A DNA stretch of 64,000 nt from Burkholderia contaminans (GTDB lineage Bacteria > Pseudomonadota > Gammaproteobacteria > Burkholderiales > Burkholderiaceae), in contig NZ_CP090642.1 in the NCBI RefSeq assembly GCF_029633825.1, forward strand, positions 682,001 to 746,000. Direction: 5' to 3'. A program made the translations under genes and the position numbers. The notes under the pieces were generated by a model. It made no database searches, had not been told where the DNA came from, and saw only the letters and a program-made list of their open reading frames with translations. Every line of letters begins with the position of its first letter. Within the stretch, counting starts at the first letter, position 1. This document shows, in pieces, positions 26,572 through 35,646 of this stretch.

Positions 26572-27942
26572 TCAGGATCGAGGGCTGGCGGCGCAGCGGT
26601 GCGCGCCGTCCCAGATGAGTCGCGGATCGAACTGCATCGACGCACACATGGTGAGCACGACCACTGCGCCGAATGCCAGTGCGCCGGGGCCGGGCGTGAT
26701 CTCGGCGAACGAACCGAAATGCACGAGCGCGATCGTCAGTGCGACGACGAACACGTCGAGCATCGACCAGCGGCCCACGCGCTCCACCAGTCGATGGAGC
26801 CGCGCGCGTTCCAGCGGGCGCCATGGCGTGCCGCGATGCGCGGCAATGGCCTGCAACGCGAGAATCGCGAGCTTGAGCATCGGCACGAGCACGCTCGCGA
26901 CGAACACGACGACGGCGAGCGGCCAGTCGCCGGACGTCCAGAAGTACGCGACGCCGGCGAGAATGGTGTCGTCCTCGGCGCGGCCGAGCGAGGTCGCATG
27001 CATGATGGGCAGCAGGTTCGCCGGGATGTAGAGAAGCGCGGCCGCGATGACGAGCGCGCCCGTGCGTGCGGCGCTGCGCGGGCGGCGTTCGTGCAGCGTC
27101 GAACCGCAGCGCGTGCAGCGCGCGTCGGCGGCTTCGGTATGCGGTTGCACGCGTCCGCAGGTATGACATGCGACCAGCCCCGCGGCGCGGGCCGTGACGC
27201 TTGCCGAGCGGTGGCGCCCGGTCGCGCCGGTCGCGTTCGTTGCGTCCGCTGTGTCGGGCGTCACCGGTGCAGCGCGTCGCGGCGTGTGCCGCCGGCGCGA
27301 TACCGCGGCGGACGTACCGCCGCCGCGCAGCGCGATGATTTCGTCGCGCGCTTCCCACAGGCCGCCCGGGTCGAATGACGCGAGAAAGCCGAGCAACACG
27401 GTGAGGGCGCCGAACGCAAACAGCGCGGGGCCCGGTATCACGTGCGCGAGGCTCGTCATCTTGACGATCGTGACCAGGATGCCGAGCAGGAACACCTCGA
27501 CCATGCTCCACGGGCGCAGCCGCTGCATGTTGCGCAGGACCGGCTCGAAGCGGGGCGGTACGCGGCCCGCGCGCAACGGTACGAGCACGTACAGCCACGC
27601 GGCGAGTTCCAGCAGCGGGAACAACATCGTCGTGCAGAACACGATCGCCGCCACCGCCGGTTGCCCGTTCAAGCGCAACGCGGCCACCGCGTCGGCCAGC
27701 GTCGCGTGCGATGCGATGCCGGCGGCGTCGAGCGCGACGATGGGAAAGGCCTGCGCGATGAAGAGCGTGAACAGCGCGGCGAGCGCGATCGCGCACCGCC
27801 GGTCGAGCGCCGGACGGCCGTGCGCGCTGCCGCCCACGCGGGCACGGCACCTCGGGCAGTGCGCAGCCAGCGCGCGCAAGCGCGGCGGCCGCCAAAACAG
27901 CAGGTCGCATTCGTGGCAGGCGACGAGGTTTTCGGGTTTCAT
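26572..27942 (-). CDS. pqiA: PqiA-like inner-membrane protein with zinc-ribbon pairs
   Basis: A 456-residue membrane protein made of two similar halves. Each half has a cysteine ribbon (CHECDLLF with CPRCRARV; CHTCGRV with CTRCGST) followed by four hydrophobic helices. Each half also has a WSMVEVFLLGILV or WSMLDVFVVALTI segment, a PqiA signature. This is the inner-membrane partner of PqiB. ATG 27942 begins MKPENLVACHECDLLF. It is 40 bp before pqiB and 125 bp after the outer-membrane efflux gene, so pqiABC may be a separate unit or a tail of the efflux operon. Confidence 0.9.
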   Translation of the reverse strand: MKPENLVACHECDLLFWRPPRLRALAAHCPRCRARVGGSAHGRPALDRRCAIALAALFTLFIAQAFPIVALDAAGIASHATLADAVAALRLNGQPAVAAIVFCTTMLFPLLELAAWLYVLVPLRAGRVPPRFEPVLRNMQRLRPWSMVEVFLLGILVTIVKMTSLAHVIPGPALFAFGALTVLLGFLASFDPGGLWEARDEIIALRGGGTSAAVSRRRHTPRRAAPVTPDTADATNATGATGRHRSASVTARAAGLVACHTCGRVQPHTEAADARCTRCGSTLHERRPRSAARTGALVIAAALLYIPANLLPIMHATSLGRAEDDTILAGVAYFWTSGDWPLAVVVFVASVLVPMLKLAILALQAIAAHRGTPWRPLERARLHRLVERVGRWSMLDVFVVALTIALVHFGSFAEITPGPGALAFGAVVVLTMCASMQFDPRLIWDGAHRCAASPRS

Positions 27943-28066
27943 CGGGAATCGATCATGCGGGGTCAAGGAGTGCCCGGCGGCGCGGTACTCGCGGTGCGCC
28001 GGGCGTCGAGGTCCGGGCCGGCGGCGGCCGAACGGCACGCGGCCGATCCGTCGACGCAAGCAGCCG

Positions 28067-29533
28067 TCATTGCCGGGCCGCGACTGCCGTGCGGGCGTCG
28101 GGCGGCAATTCGCCCATCGCCTGCAGGAGTGCCGCCGTATCGGTCATCCGGCGGCTCGCGGCGCGCACCGAATCGAGCTCCGCATTCAGGTACTGCCGCT
28201 CGCTCGCCCGTTGCGCGGTCATCGGCACGGCACCGAGCGCGCGGCGCTGCACCGTTTCGTCGAAGCCTTCGCCGGCCGCGCGCGCCGCGAGTTCGTTCGC
28301 GGCCAGCGCCTCGGCGTCGTTTTCCAGCGCGGCAAGCGAATCGGCAACGTCGCCGAATGCGGACAGCACCGTCGCCTTGTACTGCAGCACGGCTGCGTCG
28401 TACGCATCGCGCGTCGCGCGGCGGTGAGCCAGCAGCGCGCCGCCGTGGAACAGCGGCTGCGACAGCCCGGCGCCGACCGCCCACAGGCCGCCCGCACCCG
28501 ACAGCAGCGCCGGCCAGCTGAAGCCGCCGCGCCCCATCGTCGCGGTGAGCGACAGGCTCGGGAACAACTGCGCGGTCGCTTCGCCGACGTCGGCCGATGC
28601 GGCCTTCACGGCCGCCGCGGCCGCGCGAATGTCCGGGCGCGCCTGCAGCAGATCGGACGGCACGGCCACGGGCACGTGCGCCGGCAGCGACAAGCCGCTG
28701 AACGCCGGAATCGGCGGCGCCGCGTCAGGCGTACGGCCCAGCAGGATCGCCAGCGCGTGAACCGCGCGTGCGCGTTGCTGGCGCAACGGCGGCAGCGTCG
28801 CGGCAAGCGACGCGGCATCCTGCGCCGAGGCCAGCGCCTGCACGTGCGACATCGCGCCGAGCGCGTAGCGCTGCTGGTCCTCGCGCGCGGCCGCGTCGGC
28901 CACGGCGACCGTGCGCTCGGTCAACAGGATCTGGCGGTCGAGTGCCGCCGCGCCGATGGCGGTGCCGACGATGTTGGCCGCCAGCGCGCGCCGCGCGGCT
29001 TCGAGTTCGCAGCCGCGAACGTCGACACGCGCGGCGCTCGCCGCGTTCGCATACCGCGTGGCGCCGAACAGGTCGAACGTGTAATGCGCCTGCAGTTGTC
29101 CGACGAAGACGTTGTAGCGCAGGTTTTGCGCGCCCGCGCCGGAAATGTCCGGCGTGCGCGTGCGGGCCACCTGCGCGTTTGCATCGATCGACGGCAGCGT
29201 CGACGCGCCAACCTGCGCGCGCAGCTCCTCCTGCGCGGCGGCGAGCGTCTTTTCCGTCGCGGCGAGCGTCGGATTCGCGCGCAGCCCTTCGTCGACCAGC
29301 GCGTCGAGCGCGCTGGAGCGATATAGCCGCCACCACTGCGGGACGGGCGCGGCGCCGATGTCGAATTGCTGCGCGAGCCCGGCCGCTTCGGCGGTGCGCG
29401 GTGCCTGCGGCGTCTCGCCGTAGTGAGCCGGCGACGGCATCGCGGGCGGCGTGCTGCTCGGGGCCATCGCGCAGCCGCCCAGGCCGAGCGCGGCGCTCGC
29501 GGCGAGCACCGAGGTGATACGAGGGAATTTCAT
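28067..29533 (-). CDS. RND efflux outer-membrane lipoprotein (NodT/OprM family)
   Basis: A 488-residue TolC-like channel with a lipoprotein signal ending at LGGC (C21). The family marks WWRLYRSSALDALVDEGLRANPTL, RPDIRAAAAAVKAASADVGEA and FPSLSLTATMG are present in order. The start ATG 29533 shares one base with the RND stop (TGATG) and has GGAGA seven bases upstream; an ATG two codons earlier is too close to that site. It completes the tripartite pump with the two genes upstream. Confidence 0.92.
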   Translation of the reverse strand: MKFPRITSVLAASAALGLGGCAMAPSSTPPAMPSPAHYGETPQAPRTAEAAGLAQQFDIGAAPVPQWWRLYRSSALDALVDEGLRANPTLAATEKTLAAAQEELRAQVGASTLPSIDANAQVARTRTPDISGAGAQNLRYNVFVGQLQAHYTFDLFGATRYANAASAARVDVRGCELEAARRALAANIVGTAIGAAALDRQILLTERTVAVADAAAREDQQRYALGAMSHVQALASAQDAASLAATLPPLRQQRARAVHALAILLGRTPDAAPPIPAFSGLSLPAHVPVAVPSDLLQARPDIRAAAAAVKAASADVGEATAQLFPSLSLTATMGRGGFSWPALLSGAGGLWAVGAGLSQPLFHGGALLAHRRATRDAYDAAVLQYKATVLSAFGDVADSLAALENDAEALAANELAARAAGEGFDETVQRRALGAVPMTAQRASERQYLNAELDSVRAASRRMTDTAALLQAMGELPPDARTAVAARQ

Positions 29534-32500
29534 CAGCATGTCTCCGAGGAGGCGACGTCCATTGCGCGCGACTCGCGTTCGTCGCTGCGTACCTTGAAGC
29601 ACGTCGCATAGAGGGCCGGCAGGAAGAAGACGGTCAGCACCGTCGCGATCGTGATGCCGCCCATCAGCGCGGTGGCCATCGGGCCGAAGAAGCCGGAGCG
29701 CAGCAGCGGGATCAGCGCCAGCACCGCGGCGGCGGCGGTCAGCATGATCGGCCGGAAGCGGCGCACGGTCGCGCCGACGATCGCGGTGAAGCGCGGCTGC
29801 CCGGCGGCGATGTCCTGGTCGATCTGGTCGACGAGGATCACCGAGTTGCGCATGATGATCCCGAACATCGCGATCACGCCGAGCAGCGCGACGAAGCCGA
29901 ACGGCTTGCCGAACAGCAGCAGCGCGGCGACCACGCCAATCAGGCCGAGCGGCGCCGTCAGCACGACGATGAAGGTGCGCGAGAAGCGCTTGAGCTGGAT
30001 CATCAGCAGCGTCAGCACCGCGATGATCATCAGCGGCATCTGCGCGTTGATCGACGTCTGGCCCTTCATGCTTTCCTCGGCGGCGCCGCCGATCTCGATC
30101 CGGTATCCGGCCGGCAGCGTGGCGCGCACCGTCGCGAGCGCCGCGTCGATGTCGCGCGTCACGCCGATGCTCGGCGCTTCGCCGCGCACGTCGGCCTGCA
30201 CGGTGACGGTCGGCTGGCGGTCGCGTTCCCAGATCACGCCGTATTCGAGCGTGTCGCGCACGTGGCCGATCGTGCCGAGCGGCACCGGGCCGTGCGGCGT
30301 CGGGATCGCCAGGCCCGCGAGCTTCGACGGGTCGATGCGTTCGCGCTTCGGCGCGCGTAGGTCGACGTCGACCAGCTTGTCGCGCTCGCGATACTGCGTG
30401 ACCGTGTAGCCCGACAGCGTCATCGCGAGGAAGCCCGACACGTCTTCCGACGTCACGCCGAGCTCGCGTGCCTTGAGCTGGTCGATGTCGAACGACACCG
30501 ATCGCTCGGCCGGCTCGTCCCAGTCGAACTGCACGTTGCGTGTGCGGGCGTCGGCGCGCACCTTGTCCGCGACTTTCTCGGCGATGCCGCGTACGGTCGC
30601 GATGTCGTCGCCGCTGACGCGGAACTTGATCGGGAAGCCGACGGGCGGGCCGTTCTCGAGCCGCGCGACACGCGTGCGCACGGTCGGGAAGCCGCTCGCG
30701 AGCGTCGACTCGAGCCAGTGCGACAGGCGATCGCGCGATTCGATGTCCTTCGCCGTGATCACGAACTGCGCGAAATTCGGCTGCTGCAGCTGCTGGTCGA
30801 GCGGCAGGTAGAAACGCGGCGCGCCGGTGCCGACGAAATCGACGACGTGTGCGATTTCAGGCCGGCCGTCGAGCACCTTCTCGAGCCGCCTGGCCTCGCG
30901 CAGCGTCGCGTCGAACGATGCGCCTTCCGGCAGGCGCATGTCCACCAGCAGTTCCGGTCGTTCCGAATTCGGGAAAAACTGCTGCGGCACGCGCGTGAAC
31001 GCGGCCATCGCGATCGCGAACAGCACGGCCGTCACGCCGAGCACGACCCAGCGGCGCTCGATGCAGGCCGAGATCCATCCGGACAGGCGCCGGTAGAAGC
31101 CCGTGTCGTACACCGCGTCGCCATGCGCGTGACCGTCGTGATGCGCGCGTTCGGGCAGCATGTGGTAGCCGAGCAGCGGCACCAGCACGACGGCCGCGAA
31201 CCACGACACGATCAGCGCGATCGCCGATACCTCGAAGATCGAGCGCGTGTATTCGCCGGTGCTCGATTTCGCGAGCGCGATCGGCAGGAAGCCCGACACG
31301 GTGACGAGCGTGCCCGTGAGCATCGGGAACGCCGTGCTCGTGTACGCGAATGCCGCGGCGCGCGTACGGCTCCAGCCCTGTTCGAGCTTCACGGCCATCA
31401 TTTCGACGGCGATGATCGCGTCGTCCACCAGCAGCCCGAGCGCGAGCACCAGCGTGCCGAGCGACACCTTGTCCAGGCCGATGCCGAATACGTGCATGCA
31501 GAGCGCCGTCACCGCAAGCACGATCGGAATCGTGATGACCACGACCATGCCGGTGCGCAGGCCGAGCGACACGAGGCTCACGACGAGCACGATCGCGACG
31601 GCTTCGCCGACCGCTTCGACGAAGTCGTCCACCGAGTGCTTGACCGCGTGCGGCATGCTCGCCACCGCCGTCAGCTTCAGGCCGGCCGGCAGGCCCGCCT
31701 GCAGCTCGGCCGCTTTCGCGTCCAGCGCCTTGCCGAGGTCGATCACGTCGCCGCCCTTCTGCATCGTGACGCCGATGCCGAGCACCGCGTGGCCGTTCGT
31801 CCGCATCTGCGTGACGGGCGGATCGTCGTAGCCGCGCGTGACGGTCGCGACGTCGCCCAGCCGGAACGTGCGGCCGTTCACGGTGACGAGCATGTCGGCG
31901 AGCGCCTGCGTGTCCTTGAACGCGCCGCTCGGCCGAACGAACACACGGTCGTCCGCGGTCGTGATGGTGCCGGCCGGCGCGACGGCATTCTGTGCGTCGA
32001 TCGCCTGCGCGAGCTGCTGCGGCGTGATCGCGAGGCGCGTCAACTGCGCGTTCGAGATCTCGACGAACACGTGCTGGGCGGGATCGCCGAAGTAGTCGAC
32101 CTTCGCGACGCCCGGCACACGCAGCAGCGCGGCGCGCAGCCGGTCCGCATAGTCGTGCAGTTGCGCGGGCGAATAGCCGTCGCCTTCCAGCGCGTAGATA
32201 TTGGTGTATACGTCGCCGAATTCATCGTTGAAGAACGGGCCGACGGTGCCTTTGGGCAGTGTCGAGCGGATGTCGCCGACCTTCTTGCGCACCTGGTACC
32301 AGGTCTCCGGTACCTGGTCGACCGGCGCCGAATCCTTCATCGAGAAGAAGATCATCGACTCGCCGGGGCGCGAATAGCTCTTGATGTTGTCGACGTACGG
32401 CGCCGCCTGCAGCTGGCGGCCGATCCGGTCCGTGACCTGTTCCTGCACGTCGCGCGCCGTCGCGCCGGGCCAGTAGGTCTGGATCACCATCGTGCGGAAC

Positions 32501-32703
32501 GTGAACGGCGGATCCTCCGATTGCGCGAGACGCGTATAGCCGATCACGCCGAAGATCGTCGCGAGGCCGATCAGGAAGATCACCAGTTGCTGGTGCTTCA
32601 ACGCCCACGCGGACAGGTTGAAGCGGTCGTCGTCGCGCGACGCGGATCCGGCTTGGGCGCGATGTCCGTCGCCGGTGCCGTGCGGAGTTTGCGGAGCGTT
32701 CAT
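29533..32703 (-). CDS. RND multidrug efflux inner-membrane pump
   Basis: A 1056-residue proton-driven RND transporter of the hydrophobe/amphiphile class: two sets of six membrane helices, each preceded by a large periplasmic loop. The proton-relay aspartates are D427 and D428 in LGLLVDDAIIAVE. The FGFVALLGVIAMFGIIMRNSV region of the second half is typical. The start overlaps the adaptor stop by four bases (32700-32703), and the outer-membrane gene follows with a one-base overlap. Likely substrates are drugs or aromatic compounds, but the sequence gives no specificity. Confidence 0.93.
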   Translation of the reverse strand: MNAPQTPHGTGDGHRAQAGSASRDDDRFNLSAWALKHQQLVIFLIGLATIFGVIGYTRLAQSEDPPFTFRTMVIQTYWPGATARDVQEQVTDRIGRQLQAAPYVDNIKSYSRPGESMIFFSMKDSAPVDQVPETWYQVRKKVGDIRSTLPKGTVGPFFNDEFGDVYTNIYALEGDGYSPAQLHDYADRLRAALLRVPGVAKVDYFGDPAQHVFVEISNAQLTRLAITPQQLAQAIDAQNAVAPAGTITTADDRVFVRPSGAFKDTQALADMLVTVNGRTFRLGDVATVTRGYDDPPVTQMRTNGHAVLGIGVTMQKGGDVIDLGKALDAKAAELQAGLPAGLKLTAVASMPHAVKHSVDDFVEAVGEAVAIVLVVSLVSLGLRTGMVVVITIPIVLAVTALCMHVFGIGLDKVSLGTLVLALGLLVDDAIIAVEMMAVKLEQGWSRTRAAAFAYTSTAFPMLTGTLVTVSGFLPIALAKSSTGEYTRSIFEVSAIALIVSWFAAVVLVPLLGYHMLPERAHHDGHAHGDAVYDTGFYRRLSGWISACIERRWVVLGVTAVLFAIAMAAFTRVPQQFFPNSERPELLVDMRLPEGASFDATLREARRLEKVLDGRPEIAHVVDFVGTGAPRFYLPLDQQLQQPNFAQFVITAKDIESRDRLSHWLESTLASGFPTVRTRVARLENGPPVGFPIKFRVSGDDIATVRGIAEKVADKVRADARTRNVQFDWDEPAERSVSFDIDQLKARELGVTSEDVSGFLAMTLSGYTVTQYRERDKLVDVDLRAPKRERIDPSKLAGLAIPTPHGPVPLGTIGHVRDTLEYGVIWERDRQPTVTVQADVRGEAPSIGVTRDIDAALATVRATLPAGYRIEIGGAAEESMKGQTSINAQMPLMIIAVLTLLMIQLKRFSRTFIVVLTAPLGLIGVVAALLLFGKPFGFVALLGVIAMFGIIMRNSVILVDQIDQDIAAGQPRFTAIVGATVRRFRPIMLTAAAAVLALIPLLRSGFFGPMATALMGGITIATVLTVFFLPALYATCFKVRSDERESRAMDVASSETC

Positions 32704-33866
32704 GATGCGAGATCCTCCGCGTGCAGCGGTGGCACGATGCGCACGTGCTGGCCGGCACTGACCGTGTGGACGCCCTGCATCACGACGCGCTCGTCGTTCG
32801 CGAGGCCGGACGTGACGGTGACCGTGCGTTCGTCGTAGCGGCCGATCGTCACCGCGCGCAGTTCGAGCGTGTCGCTACCCTTGCGGACGACCCACACGGC
32901 CGGGGCTTCGCCGCGGTGAAAGAGCGCGGTGGCCGGCAGCGTGATCGCTTGGTCCGCGGCGGGCCCGGCGGCAGCATCGAACGTCACGTTCGCCGTCATG
33001 CCGGAGCGTACGTCCGGGCCCGGCGAGAGCAGCGTCAGCTTCACGCGCCAGGTGCGGCTCTGCGGATCGGCGGCAGCGGCGACTTCGCGCACGCGTGCAT
33101 CGAGCACCTTGCCCGGAAGGGCCGTCAGGCTGACACGAGCGGGGCGACCGACCGCGAGATCGGGCAGGTCGCGCTCCGACACGTCGCACACGATGTCGAG
33201 ATCGCCGCTCCAGTCGAGATGGAACACGGCCTGGCCGGGCTCGACGTTTTGCCCGGTATCGGCATCTTCGGACGTGATCACGCCGTCGTGATCGGCCGTC
33301 AGCGTCGCGTAGCGCAGGTGATCGCCGGCGAGCGCCATTTGCGCGAGCGCGGAATCGCGCTGCGCGACCGCCGACGCATACGCGTCCTGCGTCGTCTCGA
33401 GCTGCGCCGGTGCGATCAGGTTGGCCTGCGCCTGCGCACGATCGCGATCCAGTTGCTGTTTCGCGTATGCGACACGGTGCTCGGCCGCATCGAGCTGCGC
33501 ACGCGCATTCAGCAACGTGTTGCGCAGATCGGCCGGGTCGAGCGTCGCGATGGCCTGGCCGGCCTTGACCGTGTCGCCGATTCGCACGCGCCGCTCGACG
33601 ATCTTGCCGCCGACGCGAAACGACAGCGGCGTCGAATAGCGTGCCTGGACCTGCGCCGGCAGCACGCGTTGCGCCGTGCCGTTGTCCTCGTGCACCGCCA
33701 GCGCGACGACCGGCTGCAGTTCGGGCGCGGGCGTCTCGTGGGAATGGCAGGCCGTCAGCAGAATCGCGCAGCACGCGATGGCGACGGGCGCCCGCCGGGC
33801 CGGCGGGACGATGCGTGTCAGAAGCGGGCGCGTGAAGGTTCGCGCGTCAAGACCGGGTGATTTCAC
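32700..33866 (-). CDS. RND efflux periplasmic adaptor lipoprotein
   Basis: A 388-residue membrane-fusion protein with an N-terminal lipobox LLTAC. It shows the lipoyl half-motif RVGGKIVERRVRIGDTVKAGQAIATLD, a coiled-coil hairpin (LNARAQLDAAEHRVAYAKQQLDRD region), a second lipoyl half and a beta-barrel. GTG 33866 is preferred, with GGAA seven bases upstream; a TTG nine codons earlier is the only alternative. First gene of the efflux operon; its predicted promoter at 34262 would give a leader of nearly 400 bases. Confidence 0.88.
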   Translation of the reverse strand: MKSPGLDARTFTRPLLTRIVPPARRAPVAIACCAILLTACHSHETPAPELQPVVALAVHEDNGTAQRVLPAQVQARYSTPLSFRVGGKIVERRVRIGDTVKAGQAIATLDPADLRNTLLNARAQLDAAEHRVAYAKQQLDRDRAQAQANLIAPAQLETTQDAYASAVAQRDSALAQMALAGDHLRYATLTADHDGVITSEDADTGQNVEPGQAVFHLDWSGDLDIVCDVSERDLPDLAVGRPARVSLTALPGKVLDARVREVAAAADPQSRTWRVKLTLLSPGPDVRSGMTANVTFDAAAGPAADQAITLPATALFHRGEAPAVWVVRKGSDTLELRAVTIGRYDERTVTVTSGLANDERVVMQGVHTVSAGQHVRIVPPLHAEDLAS

Positions 33867-34261
33867 GATGTTTCCAGGACAAGTGAGGGTCAACTGAACA
33901 GGGTTGGGCGACCACGGGGGCGCCCCGATTCATGCACATGCGGTGCGGCGCGTTCGTCGCCGCCGATTCTTCATATCAATCAGTACTGCGATGTTTCCAT
34001 TACGGCTTGCTCCGGCTGCCGGCATGCCGATTTCCTGTGCGGGGCAGACGCGAACGTGCGGATGCGCACGCAGCGCTTCGGCGGCCCGACGGCCGCGCGA
34101 AGCCGAGCGGCACCGCTCGTCGTTGCGGCCGAAGCCGCGCGCGACACGACAGGTGACGAAGCGGCGGTGACGGCGTGCTCGGCGCTTTTGGCGCCGATTT
34201 CGCTTGCTGCCGCGCGTCGGGCACAGCCCCTCGACAGGAGCCGGATGCTGTGATTTTCGAG
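33867..34261. other. Gene-free interval between RND operon and its divergent promoter
   Basis: No supported gene. Open frames here have no family resemblance. It contains a weak repeat, GGCGC (34181-34185) with GCGCC (34191-34195) around a T-rich loop. If the promoter at 34262-34290 is correct, this stretch is the untranslated leader of the efflux operon. An additional promoter nearer to 33866 may exist but was not recognised. Confidence 0.4.
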
Positions 34262-34312
34262 ATTAGACTCATAACTGATAAAGTTGTCAAGTATGAGTGA
34301 GTAATCTAAAAT
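34262..34312. promoter_or_regulatory. Divergent promoters sharing a -35 element, with extended near-palindrome
   Basis: On the minus strand TTGACA (34290-34285), 17 bp and TCTAAT (34267-34262). On the plus strand TTGTCA (34284-34289), 17 bp and TAAAAT (34307-34312). As at 12391-12441, both -35 hexamers come from one TTGTCAA heptamer. Centred on it is an imperfect palindrome, ACTCATA (34267-34273), TGATAA/TTGTCA (34276-34289) and TATGAGT (34292-34298). An outer AGATTA (34260-34265) and TAATCT (34302-34307) flank it. This is the expected operator zone of the adjacent TetR protein. Confidence 0.65.
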
Positions 34313-34360
34313 TGCGCCATGCAAAAAGTTCTATCGAATAGAGGAAGAGGAGGCGGGCTC

Positions 34361-35059
34361 ATGGACGATCGGACAATCGGGCCCCGTCGGCCGGCCGGCA
34401 GCGCCGGTGTAGCGGCGCCGCGCCAGCCGCGCGGCGCCCGGCGCAAGGCGGCCACGCGCATGCGGTTGCTGCACGCGGCGTTCAGGCTGATGGCGGAAAA
34501 GGGGCCGGACAACGTGGCGATCAGCGAGATCACCGAGGCGGCGGATGTGGGGTTCGGTTCGTTCTACTACCACTTCGAATCGAAGGACGGCATCTTCGCT
34601 GCGCTTACGGAGTGGGTGTTCGACGATTTTGCGGACGGGCTCGAGCGTCTCGCGAACGGCTTGTCCGATCCGGCAGAGGTCGTGTCCGTCTGCGTACGCC
34701 ACACGCTGATGCGTGCGCGCCGCGAGCGGCTGTGGGCCCGGTTCCTGATGCGCGAGGGCTTCTCGGTGCGCGCGCTCGACCACGGGCTCGGTCGGCGGTT
34801 GCGGCGGGACAGCGAACGCGGCATCGCCGCACGCCGCTTCGTCGTCGACGATCCGCTGATGAGCGTGCTAGCGATGACCGGAACGATTCTCGCGGCGATC
34901 GCCGCGGAGTGTCACGCGACGGCTGCGTCGGCGAGCGGCATGCCGGAGCGGGTGGCGGCGCTGGTGTTGCAGACGCTCGGCCTCACGCGCGCCGAGGCGC
35001 ACGATGTCGCGACCCGACCGTTGCCCCCGGGCGACTTCGCCACGGCGGATACCGCGTGA
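34361..35059 (+). CDS. TetR-family regulator, probable repressor of the RND pump
   Basis: A 232-residue TetR protein with helix-turn-helix ISEITEAADVGFGSFYYHFE and a basic N-terminal arm. ATG 34361 is chosen because AGGAAGAGGAGG (34342-34353) lies just upstream; an ATG at 34319 almost coincides with the predicted transcript start and would need leaderless translation. It is divergent from the efflux operon, the usual arrangement for RND repressors. It is a close paralogue of the regulator at 12468, sharing long matching stretches through both domains. Confidence 0.88.
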   Translation: MDDRTIGPRRPAGSAGVAAPRQPRGARRKAATRMRLLHAAFRLMAEKGPDNVAISEITEAADVGFGSFYYHFESKDGIFAALTEWVFDDFADGLERLANGLSDPAEVVSVCVRHTLMRARRERLWARFLMREGFSVRALDHGLGRRLRRDSERGIAARRFVVDDPLMSVLAMTGTILAAIAAECHATAASASGMPERVAALVLQTLGLTRAEAHDVATRPLPPGDFATADTA

Positions 35060-35098
35060 CTGTTCGCGGCATGCCGTTGCCAGGGCGGCTGCGTCCCG

Positions 35099-35386
35099 TC
35101 AAGCGTCGCGACGGGTTCTCGCAGGCAGCGTCGGGCCGAAATCGGCGTAGCGGTCGCGGATGATCGACAGCGCACGATCGGCGGCTCCTGGGTCCAGACG
35201 ACGGTTGCCGAGCTTCGATCGGTGTCCCGACACCGAACTTGCCTGACCGTGCTCACGTAGCCGGGCGGCCAGCCGGCGAACCTGCGGCGTCGTTGACGCC
35301 AGCCGTTCTGCCGCACGCCATGGCTTGAGCTTGCCGTCGGCTACGTCCTGAACGACCTTGAACCTGTTCGGTTCCCGCATCGTCAT
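35099..35386 (-). pseudogene. ISNCY-type transposase N-terminal remnant
   Basis: A fragment of about 95 residues beginning MTMREPNRF. It has a helix-turn-helix of the type at the start of ISNCY-family transposases: KLKPWRAAERLASTTPQVRRL, then RLREHG and an RDRYADFGPTL segment. Family homology stops right after FGPTL and the frame closes 9 residues later; the DDE catalytic domain is missing. The left edge of the insertion-sequence DNA is therefore near 35115. A transposition relic, not functional. The coordinates run from an internal ATG (35386) to the stop. Confidence 0.6.
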
Positions 35387-35553
35387 CGTGATCCGCTCCG
35401 TTGCAGCGATCGCAGCCTCCGGCACCGGGCACCCGGCGGCCGATTAGCTTACGCGGCCTGAAAGCAATGGGATGGACGCCCCAACCCGAAACGTCGCAGT
35501 CGTGCAGAAGTAGGATTGTGCGTGCACCACGTCCACGAACAGGCGCTCCCGTC

Positions 35554-35646
35554 ATGATGGCTGCGGTTGTTGGCATCGATCCGGCTAAGAATGTCTTCCA
35601 GTTGCACGGCGGCAACGAGCACGGCAGGGTGGTGCTGAAAACCTAG
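35554..35646 (+). pseudogene. IS110-family transposase N-terminal remnant
   Basis: Thirty residues starting MMAAVVGIDPAKNVFQLHGG, the hallmark first strand of the RuvC-like DEDD catalytic domain of IS110-family transposases (first aspartate in GIDPAKN). A TAG at 35644-35646 ends the frame, and the rest of the about 340-residue protein is absent. The stop codon overlaps the stop of the convergent metallohydrolase gene on the other strand (35643-35645), so the insertion-sequence fragment joins directly onto the 3' end of that gene. Confidence 0.75.

Noticed and set aside
33867..33893. TTG 33893 as start of the RND adaptor.
   Set aside because: GTG 33866 has a better-spaced purine-rich site and gives a normal lipoprotein signal.
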